A stretch of 64,000 bases of DNA from Pontibacter roseus DSM 17521 (GTDB lineage Bacteria; Bacteroidota; Bacteroidia; Cytophagales; Hymenobacteraceae), in contig NZ_KB890767.1 in assembly GCF_000373265.1 (NCBI RefSeq), positions 1 to 64,000 on the forward strand, given 5' to 3'. Below, one piece after another: positions 51,137 to 60,638 of this stretch. The notes beneath the pieces were generated by a model that saw only the letters and a list, made by a program, of their open reading frames with translations, was not told the DNA's origin and ran no database searches. The position numbers and the translations under genes are program-made. Numbering within the stretch: position 1 is the stretch's first letter; each line of letters starts with the position of its first letter.

Positions 51137-51652
51137 TTACTCCTTCAGGAACTCCGATACCAGGAAGGTATTAAATAGCCCGTTGCTGGAGTGCTCGTTC
51201 AGGAACAGGCAGTATAAGGTGAGTGCATCTCCATTTCTCACCTCCTCCACGAAAGGCTCTTCCAACTGTCGCTGCAAGGGTGCCCAAAAGCGCGTCTCCC
51301 CTACCTCGAACAGATACTCATGCTCTACCAGCCCCTCCAGTTGTGCCGCGCTTCCAACGGAATAACTCAGCACGTTGCGCATGGACTGCAGCACCTTGGG
51401 GTCCAGCCTACGCTTCAGCCCTTTGTACGTGGCTGAAAACCTGTATTTGGCTGCCCTAAAGTAATACTCGTCTTTCCCCAAGGATGCTTCGATGCTGTCG
51501 GCATACCGTTGCTCATACCGGAGCAGTTCGTTCAGCTCTATAATCGGGTAGTTTTCGTCCCACTCCTCCAAGCCAGACTGCGCCGCGGCGGTACCACCAA
51601 GCAGAAGGGTGAACAACAGGGTTCCCAGGAGATATATGAACAGCTTCTTCAA
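51137..51652 (-). CDS. Exported hypothetical protein (171 aa)
   Basis: A 171-residue protein with a signal peptide (LLGTLLFTLLLGGTAAAQ), so it should be in the periplasm or outer membrane. The mature part is helical and charged (LNELLRYEQRYADSIEASLGKDEYYF and so on). No family is recognised. It lies 14 nt downstream of the aspartoacylase-like gene on the same strand, so it is likely the last gene of the RimK-triad operon. Confidence 0.65.
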   Translation of the reverse strand: MKKLFIYLLGTLLFTLLLGGTAAAQSGLEEWDENYPIIELNELLRYEQRYADSIEASLGKDEYYFRAAKYRFSATYKGLKRRLDPKVLQSMRNVLSYSVGSAAQLEGLVEHEYLFEVGETRFWAPLQRQLEEPFVEEVRNGDALTLYCLFLNEHSSNGLFNTFLVSEFLKE

Positions 51653-51665
51653 AGACCTATACCTG

Positions 51666-52607
51666 TCAGAAGGCGATATGCAGCAACGCGTCTCCCTGGT
51701 TCACTACGGGCATGTTGTTGAGCCCAACTACATAGCCGGCGGCTGGGGCGTTGAGCCGTACATCCATCTCTCCGTAAGGGTCTGTGATGCTTCCTATGTT
51801 CTGGTTCTTTTTCACGTACTCCCCTTCCTTCACCAGACTGCGGAACAGGCCGGCGTTCTTGGCCCGCAGCCAGATGTCCTTCATGCAGACGGTGGTGGGC
51901 TCAGAGGCGGGCGTACAGCTAGTGGACATACCCAGGTGGTGCAACAGCCGGCAGGTGCCTTCTATCCCCACCTTGATGCCCCGCTCATCGAAGCGCAGCG
52001 ACTCACCGGTTTCGTACACCAGGATGCGCTTGCCTAGCTTGGCCGCCTCTTTGCGAAGCGAGCCCTGCCGAAAAGGGGCATTCAGCGTGAAGGGAGCCGC
52101 AAAGGCCTCTGCCAACTCCTGATTTCGGGTATCGGACAACACACAGCGTATCTGCGGGTAGTTGCCCCGGCTTGAGCCCCCGGTATGGAAATCCACGCCA
52201 TAGTCTACGTAAGGCATCACCTCCTTCATGAAGCGGTGCGCCACCCTGCTGGCCAGAGACCCCTCCTTGTTGCCTGGGAAGCTGCGGTTCACATCCTTAC
52301 CGTCAGGCACGTCGCGGGAGAAGTTGAGGAAGCCGTAGATGTTGAGCACCGGTACGGCGATGATGGTGCCTTTGAGCGGGTACAGCATCTTTTTGGTGAG
52401 CATGCGGCGGATGATTTCCGTGCCGTTCACCTCGTCGCCGTGCATACCTGCCATCAGCAGCAGCACCGGCCCATCGTGCACCGACCGGAACACATATACC
52501 GGTATGTCAATCACGGTGCCGCTCGGCAGCTTGGAAATGACCAGTTTGGTCAGTACTTTCTCACCACGGTCTATGGATACACCGTTGATTTTGATGGTTT
52601 CGGGCAT
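51666..52607 (-). CDS. Succinylglutamate desuccinylase/aspartoacylase family protein
   Basis: A 313-residue zinc-dependent carboxypeptidase of the AstE/AspA family. It has the metal-ligand motif MAGMHGDEVNGTEI (H..E), a second His in VDFHTGG, and the catalytic Glu in the ETGES region. It should hydrolyse an acyl-amino acid or glutamyl amide. It follows rimK by 1 nt on the same strand, so these enzymes probably handle the same substrate: RimK adds glutamate and this protein could remove an acyl or glutamyl group (inference). Confidence 0.88.
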   Translation of the reverse strand: MPETIKINGVSIDRGEKVLTKLVISKLPSGTVIDIPVYVFRSVHDGPVLLLMAGMHGDEVNGTEIIRRMLTKKMLYPLKGTIIAVPVLNIYGFLNFSRDVPDGKDVNRSFPGNKEGSLASRVAHRFMKEVMPYVDYGVDFHTGGSSRGNYPQIRCVLSDTRNQELAEAFAAPFTLNAPFRQGSLRKEAAKLGKRILVYETGESLRFDERGIKVGIEGTCRLLHHLGMSTSCTPASEPTTVCMKDIWLRAKNAGLFRSLVKEGEYVKKNQNIGSITDPYGEMDVRLNAPAAGYVVGLNNMPVVNQGDALLHIAF

Positions 52608-52608
52608 G

Positions 52609-53511
52609 CTACTCTTTTACTTTCTTGGCGGGCTTCTTCTGTACGAGCCCTTCCACGTACTCTATTATTTTACCGGCTATGTCTTTCTGCGTGGCTTTCT
52701 CTATACCCTGCAGGCCTGGCGAGGAATTCACCTCCAGTATGAGCGGCCCGCGCTTGGACTGCAGCATGTCCACGCCGGCTATACCTAGGCCCAACGACTT
52801 GGCCGCCAGCAGAGCAGCCGCCTTTTCCTGGCGGTTGAGTTTGATGAGCGTAGCGTTGCCACCCCGGTGCAGGTTGGAGCGGAACTCGCCTTCCTTGCCC
52901 TGGCGTTTCATGGCGCCTACCACTTCGCCGTTCACCACGAAGGCACGGATGTCAGCGCCGGCAGCCTCTGAGATGAACTCCTGCACAATGATGCGGGCCT
53001 TCAGGTTGTGGAAAGCCTCAATCACTGACTCAGCAGCTTTTTTCGTCTCGGCCAGTACCACGCCCAATCCCTGCGTGCCTTCCAGCAACTTGATGACCAG
53101 CGGCGCGCCGCCTACTTCCTTCACCAGCATGGATGTCTCCTTGGAATAATTGGTGAAGGCGGTTTTGGGCATACCCAGTCCAGCCCTTGAGAGAATCTGG
53201 CTGCTGCGCAGTTTGTCGCGGGAGCGCACGATGCTTTGTGAGTCCACGGCGCTCTTCACCTTCATCATCTCAAACTGGCGCACCACGGCTGTGCCGTAAA
53301 ACGTAACCGAGGCCCCGATACGCGGGATGATGGCATCCACCCCGGTCAATCGCTCTCCTTTGTAGAGTATATGCGGGTCGCCCTGTTCTATCACCAGGTC
53401 GCAGCGCAGGTGGTCCAGCACCAGGGTTTCGTGTCCGCGTTGCTGCGCCGCCTCCACCAGGCGTTGGGTAGAGTACAGCTTGGGGTTGCGGGAGAGTATC
53501 GCTATCTTCAT
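52609..53511 (-). CDS. rimK: RimK-type ATP-grasp alpha-L-glutamate ligase
   Basis: A 300-residue ATP-grasp ligase of the RimK family. The ATP-binding part is [17 protein letters not shown], followed by [31 protein letters not shown] and [15 protein letters not shown], the Mg-binding acid-rich signature. E. coli RimK adds glutamates to ribosomal protein S6. Here it is in an operon with a zinc protease-type protein upstream and an aspartoacylase-like protein downstream, a combination seen in other bacteria. The substrate may be S6 or a small peptide. Confidence 0.9.
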   Translation of the reverse strand: MKIAILSRNPKLYSTQRLVEAAQQRGHETLVLDHLRCDLVIEQGDPHILYKGERLTGVDAIIPRIGASVTFYGTAVVRQFEMMKVKSAVDSQSIVRSRDKLRSSQILSRAGLGMPKTAFTNYSKETSMLVKEVGGAPLVIKLLEGTQGLGVVLAETKKAAESVIEAFHNLKARIIVQEFISEAAGADIRAFVVNGEVVGAMKRQGKEGEFRSNLHRGGNATLIKLNRQEKAAALLAAKSLGLGIAGVDMLQSKRGPLILEVNSSPGLQGIEKATQKDIAGKIIEYVEGLVQKKPAKKVKE

Positions 53512-53516
53512 AAGGG

Positions 53517-54008
53517 TTATGTGTTCTTCTGCTTTTGCTTCTTGTTGAATTTCTGGGAAACGTTTTTACGGGAAACGTCCACAATAAACCGGCCTTTGAG
53601 CAGCTTTCTTCCAATCAGCACCGGGTATTTCATATCGCTGCGGTCCGAAAGGGAAAACTCAGCCTCTATCAGTTCATCGAACAGCTGGATTCTGGTCTTA
53701 ATGACGTAGCGCTCCTGCACATCCCCGAACGAGTTCCGGATGTCGCGGAGCGAGTAATCCGTGAACACCAGTTTTTTGTGGTTGTACTGGGGGTGCGAGG
53801 GGTCCAGCAAATCGAGTGCGATGACGGTAGTTCCGTCCGGACGGGTCTCTTCGTGTATATCGGAGCAGTGTATGGCCGAGGTATAGGCGCCGGTGTCTAT
53901 CTTGGCCTCTATCTCGTCGATGTCCAGTTCCGGGAAGGCCACCATTTCGCGCCTGCCAATCGTCTTCTTCTCTGATTTGGGCTTTTTACGTTTTTCCTCT
54001 TTCATCAA
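53517..54008 (-). CDS. ATP-dependent zinc protease (RimB-type retropepsin fold)
   Basis: A 163-residue protein with the pfam Zn_protease/RimB fold. The retropepsin-like signature [12 protein letters not shown] is at about residues 35-46, followed by beta-strands and [17 protein letters not shown]. In Pseudomonas the related RimB works with RimK on S6 poly-glutamylation. Its gene is 5 nt upstream of rimK. It may be an aspartic protease, despite the family name. The basic N- and C-termini suggest contact with RNA or ribosomes (inference). Confidence 0.87.
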   Translation of the reverse strand: MMKEEKRKKPKSEKKTIGRREMVAFPELDIDEIEAKIDTGAYTSAIHCSDIHEETRPDGTTVIALDLLDPSHPQYNHKKLVFTDYSLRDIRNSFGDVQERYVIKTRIQLFDELIEAEFSLSDRSDMKYPVLIGRKLLKGRFIVDVSRKNVSQKFNKKQKQKNT

Positions 54009-54116
54009 AGGCCAATTTAAGCATTCTGCTTTACGTACGACGCACCAAAGATGAGGAATAGCGGTTAATTTTTATTTCGCCTGAAACAAGGTATGGCCAC
54101 GTAAGTCCTTTACTTT

Positions 54117-54950
54117 TTACTCGGTGGCGGGGGCCGCCGGAGGTATGGCACCGGTCTTTTTCTGGTGCAGCAGCTCCGCCACTTCCTGCAGCAGGTGCGA
54201 GTGCCCAGTCCTCAGTATGACGAGCTCCCCCTTTTGCAGCGCCTTCACGAACACGCTCACCCGCTTGGGGGAGATAATCTGGTCGAACTCACCCAGGAAC
54301 ATCGTCACCGGCACCTGTTGCCCGTTGAGCAGGCGCACAATCTGGCGTATGTCAAAGTTGAGCTCCCGAAAACCAATCCAGCTGCGGTATACGCGCAGGC
54401 GCTTTTCGGTACTGTCCATCTGGAAACGGGCAAACCGGACGAGGCTCTTGTGAATCATGTTGTACCGGTTGAGCACCTTGAGCAGCCGGAAGAAGGGCTC
54501 GGGTTTGAGTACCGTGCGCTTGAAGAGCTGCTGCAGCCAACCGGGGTAGGTGGCTATGTTGTACCAGAAGCTGGTCTTGATGCCGTCGGGGGCGATTAAA
54601 AAGAGCTCCTTCACCCGTTCCGGAAACCGCTCCACCAGCGTCAGCGCGAACTTGCCTCCCATGCTGAAACCCATCAGGGAGAACTCCTGCAGTTTTTCCT
54701 TCTGGAGGAACAGCGTAATGAGCTCCTGCAGAAAATCCTTCTGGAGCGGCATGTTGGACTTGTGCAGGGTGCTCTGCCCGTGGAAGAACAGGTCGAAGGC
54801 GTAAATGGTATAGTCCCCGTCCAGGGCACGTCCCATAGACAGGTAGTAGCCGCTGCTCTGCCCATAGCCATGGAAAGCGAGCAGCGCCTGGCTCCCGTTG
54901 CCCAGCACGCGGTAGTGTAGTTTGGTCCCTTCGTGGATGATGTAAGGCAT
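54117..54950 (-). CDS. Alpha/beta-fold hydrolase
   Basis: A 277-residue protein with the alpha/beta hydrolase fold. It has LAFHGYGQSSGYYLSMGRAL (oxyanion), nucleophile elbow GFSMGG (Ser about 95), an acid in FLGEFDQII, and His in RTGHSHLL. There is no signal peptide, so it is cytoplasmic. The substrate cannot be read. It is separated from the triad operon by about 108 nt. Confidence 0.83.
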   Translation of the reverse strand: MPYIIHEGTKLHYRVLGNGSQALLAFHGYGQSSGYYLSMGRALDGDYTIYAFDLFFHGQSTLHKSNMPLQKDFLQELITLFLQKEKLQEFSLMGFSMGGKFALTLVERFPERVKELFLIAPDGIKTSFWYNIATYPGWLQQLFKRTVLKPEPFFRLLKVLNRYNMIHKSLVRFARFQMDSTEKRLRVYRSWIGFRELNFDIRQIVRLLNGQQVPVTMFLGEFDQIISPKRVSVFVKALQKGELVILRTGHSHLLQEVAELLHQKKTGAIPPAAPATE

Positions 54951-55121
54951 TCTGCTTGATGGTGGTTACCTTGTCTTTCAGGTATAGGCGGAAGCTCCTA
55001 AGGTATAGCAAGCGGCTATTTGCCCGCTTCAGGCCCTCATAACTTATTCGGCATGCATACAAATAGGTTCTGCCTGGCGGCGTATTTTTAGTGAAGGTAT
55101 AGCTTTTTGTGCATGCCTATC

Positions 55122-55664
55122 CTAAAGCTTTGACACGCCGCCCGATACGATGAACTTCATCACATCGCTGCTGGGCAAATCCAGGTATACCACGTTTTTT
55201 GTCGGCACCACGAAAAGCTCTCCCGAAAAGTTGTAGGAGTGCGGGAAGTAAACAGCCACCCGTTCTTCCACGTTCAGGGCGTTGAATACATCCTGCGTCA
55301 CAAAGCCGAATTTCAGGTTATCCGAGTCATCCGACATCTTCACCATCACCGGCTTGTTGAACTTCTGGTTGTCTCCCACAAAAGCGTCGAACAGGTCCTT
55401 TATGCTGGAATACACGATACCGACCAAGGGCACTTTGTTGAACCAGCGCCCGGTGATGACAATGAACGGCTTCACGAAGAAGGAGGAACTGATGAAACCC
55501 ACCAGCGTGAGCAGGATGAACATCAGCAGGATGCCTAGGCCAGGTATACCTAGGTCGAACATACTGTCCAGCCAGTCTATGATGGCCACCACAATCCATA
55601 CGGTGATGGTGAAAGGGGCTATGATGAGGAGCCCGTTCAGGAAATAGCGTAATATGCGTCTCAT
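55122..55664 (-). CDS. DUF502 membrane protein
   Basis: A 180-residue inner-membrane protein of the DUF502 family, with two hydrophobic segments (about 10-30 and 45-65). The conserved family segments FVKPFIVITGRWFNKVPLVGIVYSSIKDLFDAF and VAVYFPHSYNFSGELFVVPTKNV are present. In plants, a relative is COV1. The bacterial function is unknown. It is monocistronic, close to ispH. Confidence 0.87.
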   Translation of the reverse strand: MRRILRYFLNGLLIIAPFTITVWIVVAIIDWLDSMFDLGIPGLGILLMFILLTLVGFISSSFFVKPFIVITGRWFNKVPLVGIVYSSIKDLFDAFVGDNQKFNKPVMVKMSDDSDNLKFGFVTQDVFNALNVEERVAVYFPHSYNFSGELFVVPTKNVVYLDLPSSDVMKFIVSGGVSKL

Positions 55665-55744
55665 GCTGGATGGTTCATAAAAAAAGGCCTTGCCGAAGCA
55701 AAGCCTAAAATTAGCAAAAATGCAACTGGTTTATAGTACAATGG

Positions 55745-56629
55745 CTATACCTCCTGCAGACTCATGCTATTGATGCTGTCAGCTACCTGCTGCATCAGCC
55801 ACATGGGGGTGGATGTGGCACCGCATATCCCTACGCTTTGTGCATTCTCAAACCACTCCTTCTGCAGTTCCTCCTCGTTTTCCACGAAGTAGCTGTTGGG
55901 GTTGTGCTGCTTGCACACGCTGTACAGCGCCTTGCCATTGGAACTCTTCTTGCCGCTCACAAACACAATCACATCGTGCTCCGCGGAGAATTTCATGAGT
56001 TGCGGCTCTCGGTTAGACACCTGACGGCAGATGCTGTCGTTGGCATTGAAGGCGGTGCTGTCCTGGTTGGCCTGCTTGATGCGCTCCTCAATCAGCGACT
56101 TGATGTGGTAGAAACCCTTTGTGCTTTTGGTCGTCTGGCTGAAAAGCGTCACCGGACGCGTGAAATCGATTTTGTCCAGGTCCTCCTCGGTGGTCACGAT
56201 TATGGCCTCGTCGCCTGTCTGGCCGGCCAAGCCGATTACCTCGGCATGCCCTACTTGGCCGTAAATCACAATCTGCCCGCCCTTGGCTTTGTCGGTGTCA
56301 AAGGCGTGCTTCACGCGGTTCTGCAGCTTGAGCACCACCGGGCACGAGGCGTCTATCAATTCTATGTTGTTCTCTAAAGCGATTTGGTATGTCTCCGGTG
56401 GCTCGCCATGCGCTCGGATGAGTACTTTGGAATCACGGAGTTCCTTGAGCTGCTCCCGGTCAATAATGCGAAGGCCTTTGTTGTAGAGCCGCTTCACCTC
56501 CATGCTGTTGTGCACGATGTCGCCGAGGCAGTAGAGCTCCTCGCAGTTCTCCATCTCGTCTTCCGCCATTTGTATGGCGAACTCCACGCCGAAGCAGTAA
56601 CCGGAGTTCTTGTCTATCGTTACGTTCAT
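55745..56629 (-). CDS. ispH: 4-hydroxy-3-methylbut-2-enyl diphosphate reductase
   Basis: A 294-residue iron-sulfur enzyme that makes IPP and DMAPP in the last step of the MEP pathway. The three cluster cysteines are visible: GYCFGV (about 12), DASCPVV (about 95), and NDSICRQV (about 200). HGEPPE and the SSNGKAL substrate region are also present. The sequence is the normal length for the family. It ends 12 nt after cmk, on the same strand, and may be co-transcribed with it. Confidence 0.93.
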   Translation of the reverse strand: MNVTIDKNSGYCFGVEFAIQMAEDEMENCEELYCLGDIVHNSMEVKRLYNKGLRIIDREQLKELRDSKVLIRAHGEPPETYQIALENNIELIDASCPVVLKLQNRVKHAFDTDKAKGGQIVIYGQVGHAEVIGLAGQTGDEAIIVTTEEDLDKIDFTRPVTLFSQTTKSTKGFYHIKSLIEERIKQANQDSTAFNANDSICRQVSNREPQLMKFSAEHDVIVFVSGKKSSNGKALYSVCKQHNPNSYFVENEEELQKEWFENAQSVGICGATSTPMWLMQQVADSINSMSLQEV

Positions 56630-56641
56630 CTCTATATCCCT

Positions 56642-57343
56642 CTATTCCTGTAAACTATACTCGCTGTTAAAGATACGCGAGGTCACCTTGTTGAGTACGA
56701 ACTCCACCTGCTCATCAATGGTCATGTGCGAAGTATCGAGCAAAAAAGCATCCTCGGCGCGGCGCAGCGGGCTTTCCTGGCGGGTAGAGTCTATTAAGTC
56801 GCGCTTGAGCAGGTTCTCCCTGATTTCACCCAGGTTGATAAGCTGCTTCTTGGCCAACAATTCGTCCTGGCGGCGCTTGGCACGCGTGTCCACGTCGGCG
56901 GTCATGAACACCTTCACCTCCGCATCCGGGAAAACAGCCGTCCCGATGTCGCGTCCATCCATCACCACGCCCCGCTTGCGGCCCATCTTCTGCTGTTGCG
57001 CCACCATGGCGCGGCGTACCTCTTTCACCACACTCACTTCGCTCACCTGATTGGAGATGTACATTTTGCGTATCTCATCCTCCACGTTGAGGCCGTTGAG
57101 GAACACCTCGTTCCGTTTTGACTTCGGGTTGTAATGAAAAGCGATGTCTATTTTATCCAGCGCGTCCCGCACCTCCTTCGGGTTGGTCAGGCTGACGTGG
57201 TGATTCAGGAAGTAAAGTGTAACCGCTCTGTACATGGCGCCCGTGTCGATGTAGGCGTACCCCAGTTCAGCAGCCACCAGCTTAGCAGTTGTACTTTTAC
57301 CGCATGAGGAGTAGCCGTCAATGGCAATTACGATTTTTTTCAT
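56642..57343 (-). CDS. cmk: Cytidylate kinase
   Basis: ATG 57343 gives MKKIVIAIDG, 233 residues; the frame from 57394 has a non-conserved extension. It phosphorylates CMP and dCMP using ATP. The P-loop is GYSSCGKST, then YIDTGAMYRAVTL and VMDGRDIGTAVFPDAEVKVFMTADVDTRAKRR. It is between the small lipoprotein gene (57360-57515) and ispH, which suggests a three-gene operon. A cmk neighbour of this kind also occurs near porQ in other Bacteroidota. Confidence 0.92.
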   Translation of the reverse strand: MKKIVIAIDGYSSCGKSTTAKLVAAELGYAYIDTGAMYRAVTLYFLNHHVSLTNPKEVRDALDKIDIAFHYNPKSKRNEVFLNGLNVEDEIRKMYISNQVSEVSVVKEVRRAMVAQQQKMGRKRGVVMDGRDIGTAVFPDAEVKVFMTADVDTRAKRRQDELLAKKQLINLGEIRENLLKRDLIDSTRQESPLRRAEDAFLLDTSHMTIDEQVEFVLNKVTSRIFNSEYSLQE

Positions 57344-57359
57344 GGTAAGCTGTTCGGGA

Positions 57360-57515
57360 TTAGTTGGAGTCGCATGGGCATGGAACGTTGCCACGCTTGC
57401 TCTTTTTCATGTATGAGGCCGTCTTTTTCTGTTGCGGTGATTTAGCAGTGCAGCCCGCCAGCGTGCCGGTGGCCAAAAATCCTGCGAGTACCAAATAGGA
57501 AATTATCTTTCTCAA
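57360..57515 (-). CDS. Small lipoprotein upstream of cmk (51 aa, TTG start)
   Basis: An ORF starting at TTG 57515 that encodes a lipoprotein with signal LVLAGFLATGTLAGC (lipobox LAGC, Cys about 23). The short basic tail ends KRGNVPCPCDSN. The stop is 16 nt before the cmk start, so it is probably the first gene of the cmk-ispH operon. Similar tiny lipoproteins ending in a C-P-C or C-D-C motif occur in Bacteroidota. They may bind metal through the CPC motif (inference). Confidence 0.7.
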   Translation of the reverse strand: MRKIISYLVLAGFLATGTLAGCTAKSPQQKKTASYMKKSKRGNVPCPCDSN

Positions 57516-57601
57516 AACGACTGATTTTAATGCAAATATAAAGTAATTTACGCGTTCAAACCTTATCCAAGGGCAATTTAAATCACCATACCCATCCTGC
57601 C

Positions 57602-59236
57602 ATGCATACCTCGTTTTCTGTCAGCGGACGCATCATAGACCTGCACCAGCAAGAGATTTTTGAGGGCACAGTCCATGTGTCAAACGGGCGCATTTCCAAA
57701 ATAGTTCGTGAGCCCTCGGCCTCAACCCATTATATTCTGCCGGGCTTTGTGGATGCCCACGTGCACGTGGAAAGCTCCATGCTAGTGCCCTCTGAATTCG
57801 CCCGGCTGGCCGTGCCGCACGGTACCGTGGCCACTGTCTCGGACCCGCACGAGATTGGCAATGTGCTGGGCCTGAAAGGCGTGGAGTACATGGTGGAAAA
57901 CGGAAAGAAGGTGCCGTTCAAGTTCTACTTCGGCGCCCCCTCCTGCGTACCGGCCACCCCTTTCGAAACGGCCGGCGCCGAGATTACGGCTGCTGACATA
58001 GAGGCCTTGTTCCAGCGCGACGAAATCAAGTACCTGGCCGAGATGATGAACTGGCCTGGCACCTTACACCGTGACCCGCAGGTGATGGAGAAGATAGAAC
58101 TGGCCAAGAAGTATGGCAAGGCCGTGGACGGACACGCCCCCGGACTGCGCGGCGAGCAGGCGGCGCTGTATGCCTCCGCCGGCATCACCACCGACCACGA
58201 GTGCTTCACCGCCGAGGAAGCCCTGGATAAGCTGGCTGTAGGCATGAAGATACTCATACGCGAAGGCAGCGCCGCCAAGAACTTTGAGGCACTCATCGGT
58301 CTGCTCAAAGACCACCCAGACCACATCATGTTCTGCTCTGATGATAAGCACCCCGACAACTTGGTGGAAGGTCACCTGAACCTGCTGGTGAAGCGGGCGT
58401 TGGCCAAAGGCTATGACCTGTTTCATGTGCTGCGGGCAGCCTGCCTCAACCCGGTGCTGCACTACAAACTTGAAGTAGGCTTGCTCCGAGAAAATGACCC
58501 AGCCGATTTCATTGTGGTGGATGACCTGGAGAACTTCAACGTGAAGGCGACCTACATCAACGGACAACTGGTGGCAGAGAATGGCAAGACCAACATCGCA
58601 TTCACACTCAGCGAAGAAATCAATAACTTCAACACAGAGCCCAAGCGACCGGAGCAGTTCCGGCTGGCGGCAGACAGTGCCACTAAAATCCGGGTAATCG
58701 AGGCGTATGACGGACAGCTCATCACGCATCAGGTATGGGCCACTCCAAAAGTGGAGGACGGATATATCGTTTCGGATGTGGAGCAAGATGTGCTGAAGAT
58801 AACCGTGGTGAACCGCTACCAGAACGCCGAGCCTGCCGTGGCTTTCATCAAGAACGTAGGTATAGCCCGTGGTGCCATCGCCTCCTCAGTCGGGCACGAC
58901 TCGCACAACATCATTGCGGTGGGTGTGGATGACGACAGCATCGCGCGTGCCGTGAACCTGATTATCAGCGCCAAAGGGGGTGTGGCGGCCGTGGACGGCG
59001 CGAAGGAGCAACTGTTGCCCTTGCCCGTGGCGGGCATCATGTCAGCCGCCGATGGATACGAGGTAGCCAAGGCCTACTCGGCCATTGACCGCATGAGCAA
59101 GGAGATGGGCAGCCGGCTGGCCTCCCCTTTCATGACGCTCTCGTTCATGGCTTTGCTCGTGATTCCGTCGCTCAAGCTAAGCGACAAGGGATTGTTTAAC
59201 GGTGATGACTTTAAATTCGTACCTGTAGCAGAATAG
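57602..59236 (+). CDS. ade: Adenine deaminase
   Basis: A 544-residue amidohydrolase that converts adenine to hypoxanthine and ammonia. The metal-binding motif DAHVHVESSML is at about residues 51-61, DGHAPGL near 178, and further ligand HDSHN near the C-terminal domain (about 432). The enzyme binds Mn or Fe. The family-typical C-terminal domain (GIMSAADGYEVAKAYSAID) is present. It is monocistronic, divergent from the cmk group, with no clear purine regulatory motif. Confidence 0.92.
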   Translation: MHTSFSVSGRIIDLHQQEIFEGTVHVSNGRISKIVREPSASTHYILPGFVDAHVHVESSMLVPSEFARLAVPHGTVATVSDPHEIGNVLGLKGVEYMVENGKKVPFKFYFGAPSCVPATPFETAGAEITAADIEALFQRDEIKYLAEMMNWPGTLHRDPQVMEKIELAKKYGKAVDGHAPGLRGEQAALYASAGITTDHECFTAEEALDKLAVGMKILIREGSAAKNFEALIGLLKDHPDHIMFCSDDKHPDNLVEGHLNLLVKRALAKGYDLFHVLRAACLNPVLHYKLEVGLLRENDPADFIVVDDLENFNVKATYINGQLVAENGKTNIAFTLSEEINNFNTEPKRPEQFRLAADSATKIRVIEAYDGQLITHQVWATPKVEDGYIVSDVEQDVLKITVVNRYQNAEPAVAFIKNVGIARGAIASSVGHDSHNIIAVGVDDDSIARAVNLIISAKGGVAAVDGAKEQLLPLPVAGIMSAADGYEVAKAYSAIDRMSKEMGSRLASPFMTLSFMALLVIPSLKLSDKGLFNGDDFKFVPVAE

Positions 59237-59291
59237 TACGCTTGCATACAAGACCAAAGGTATAGATGGTAGCCCTGTGAGGCTATAGCGA

Positions 59292-60137
59292 ATGGAGGAA
59301 TTCATCATTTTTGTTGTGGGTGCGCTCGTGAGCGGGTTTGGCACCATCATCGGGTTTGGGGGTGGTGTGTTCATGGTGCCCATCCTGATTATCTTCTTCG
59401 GCTACAACATCGAAATCGCTATTGGTGCTACCATGTCGGCCTTGGTGCCGGCTTCCATCATCGCCTCCGTGTTCAACCTCCGCGACAGAAGCATCGACTA
59501 CCTGGTGGGTTCGCTTATACAGTTTCCGGCGGTGGCTGGCACCGTACTGGGCGCTTTTATGGTGGCCTTTCTGCCGGTCTCGGAGTTGCAGGTGATTTTC
59601 GCCCTGTTTGTGGTGACGGTGGGTTTGTTCATGGTGGCCCCTGCCAAAAAGAAGAAGCGCATACGACACTCCGGCATGATGTACCGCATACGCCGGGCTC
59701 CCACTTCGTTTATCCGTAAGAATAGAGCCAAGCACCTGGCTTACCGGCTTAACGGAGGGTTGGTCTCCGTATTTGGCTTCGCCTCTGGTATCATTGCGGG
59801 GCTCTTTGGCATAGGGGGTGGTTTCCTGCAGACGCCCATGATGATTAAGCTGTTCCGGATGCCTTCCCAGATTGCCACCTCCACCTCTCTGTTCATCCTG
59901 GTCATCACAAGCTTCACCGGCTTTATCAGCCATTACCTGCTGGGCAACGTGCTCTGGAGCCGCAGCCTGCCGCTCATGGCAGCCTTTGCGCTGGGAGCCC
60001 TAGGGGGCAACATCATGAAGAAGCACCGCCCGCCCGCCCAGAACATCGAAAAACTGATTGGCATCGGACTGCTGCTGGCAGGTATAGGCGTCATCACAAA
60101 CCTGCTGATAAAGTCGAACTTCGGGTTCTCCTTTTAA
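59292..60137 (+). CDS. TauE/SafE-family sulfite/anion exporter
   Basis: A 281-residue inner-membrane protein with about eight hydrophobic segments. It carries the TauE/SafE signature in both halves: FGTIIGFGGGVFMVPILIIFF and FGFASGIIAGLFGIGGGFLQTPMMI. It should transport anions such as sulfite or organosulfonates outward, or sulfur compounds inward. Substrate is not shown. It is 55 nt from ade, in the same direction, and closed by a hairpin. Confidence 0.87.
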   Translation: MEEFIIFVVGALVSGFGTIIGFGGGVFMVPILIIFFGYNIEIAIGATMSALVPASIIASVFNLRDRSIDYLVGSLIQFPAVAGTVLGAFMVAFLPVSELQVIFALFVVTVGLFMVAPAKKKKRIRHSGMMYRIRRAPTSFIRKNRAKHLAYRLNGGLVSVFGFASGIIAGLFGIGGGFLQTPMMIKLFRMPSQIATSTSLFILVITSFTGFISHYLLGNVLWSRSLPLMAAFALGALGGNIMKKHRPPAQNIEKLIGIGLLLAGIGVITNLLIKSNFGFSF

Positions 60138-60144
60138 ACAAAAT

Positions 60145-60175
60145 GGCGTGTCAGGTATATTGAACCTGACACGCC
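60145..60175. terminator. Hairpin after the TauE/SafE gene
   Basis: A 12-bp stem GGCGTGTCAGGT/ACCTGACACGCC, between convergent genes (TauE/SafE and the response regulator). T-runs are weak. Confidence 0.65.
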
Positions 60176-60200
60176 CAAGATTTATACCCGCGGGAAGCCG

Positions 60201-60638
60201 CTACTGGTTTTCCTGTTGCACGCTGAAGTGTTTGTCAATAAGGCCTTTGACTTTGTCGCTTGTCAAGGGCTTGGTGAGGTACTCGGCCGAATACTTTTTG
60301 GCGGCCTCCGTGTCCTGCGGATGCGTGGAGGTGGTCAGCACCGCCAGGACGATGCTCTTCCTGAAGTCCTCGTCCAGCCGCTCATACAAATCCAGCATCT
60401 CAAACCCGTCCATCACCGGCATGTTGATGTCCAGGAAGATGATTTCCGGCTGAAAATAGTTCTGATCGGTATGCTCGTAATTGTTGTTACTCACATTGTA
60501 TAGGTAGTCAAAGGCCTGCTTCCCGTTGACAAAGGTGCGCACGTTGTCCGTTACCTGCATGCGCTCGAGCAGCCGCTGGTTCAGGAAATTGGTTGTGTCG
60601 TCGTCGTCTATTAGCAGGATGCCTGATAATTTCCTCAT
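60201..60638 (-). CDS. Single-domain response regulator
   Basis: A 145-residue CheY-like receiver with no output domain. The acidic pocket is LLIDDDDTT (about 10-14), the phospho-acceptor Asp in IIFLDINMPVMDG (about 70), and Lys in YLTKPL (about 123). In Bacteroidota, such stand-alone receivers pair with hybrid histidine kinases. No kinase gene is in the neighbourhood, so the partner is unknown. It is monocistronic. Confidence 0.9.
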   Translation of the reverse strand: MRKLSGILLIDDDDTTNFLNQRLLERMQVTDNVRTFVNGKQAFDYLYNVSNNNYEHTDQNYFQPEIIFLDINMPVMDGFEMLDLYERLDEDFRKSIVLAVLTTSTHPQDTEAAKKYSAEYLTKPLTSDKVKGLIDKHFSVQQENQ

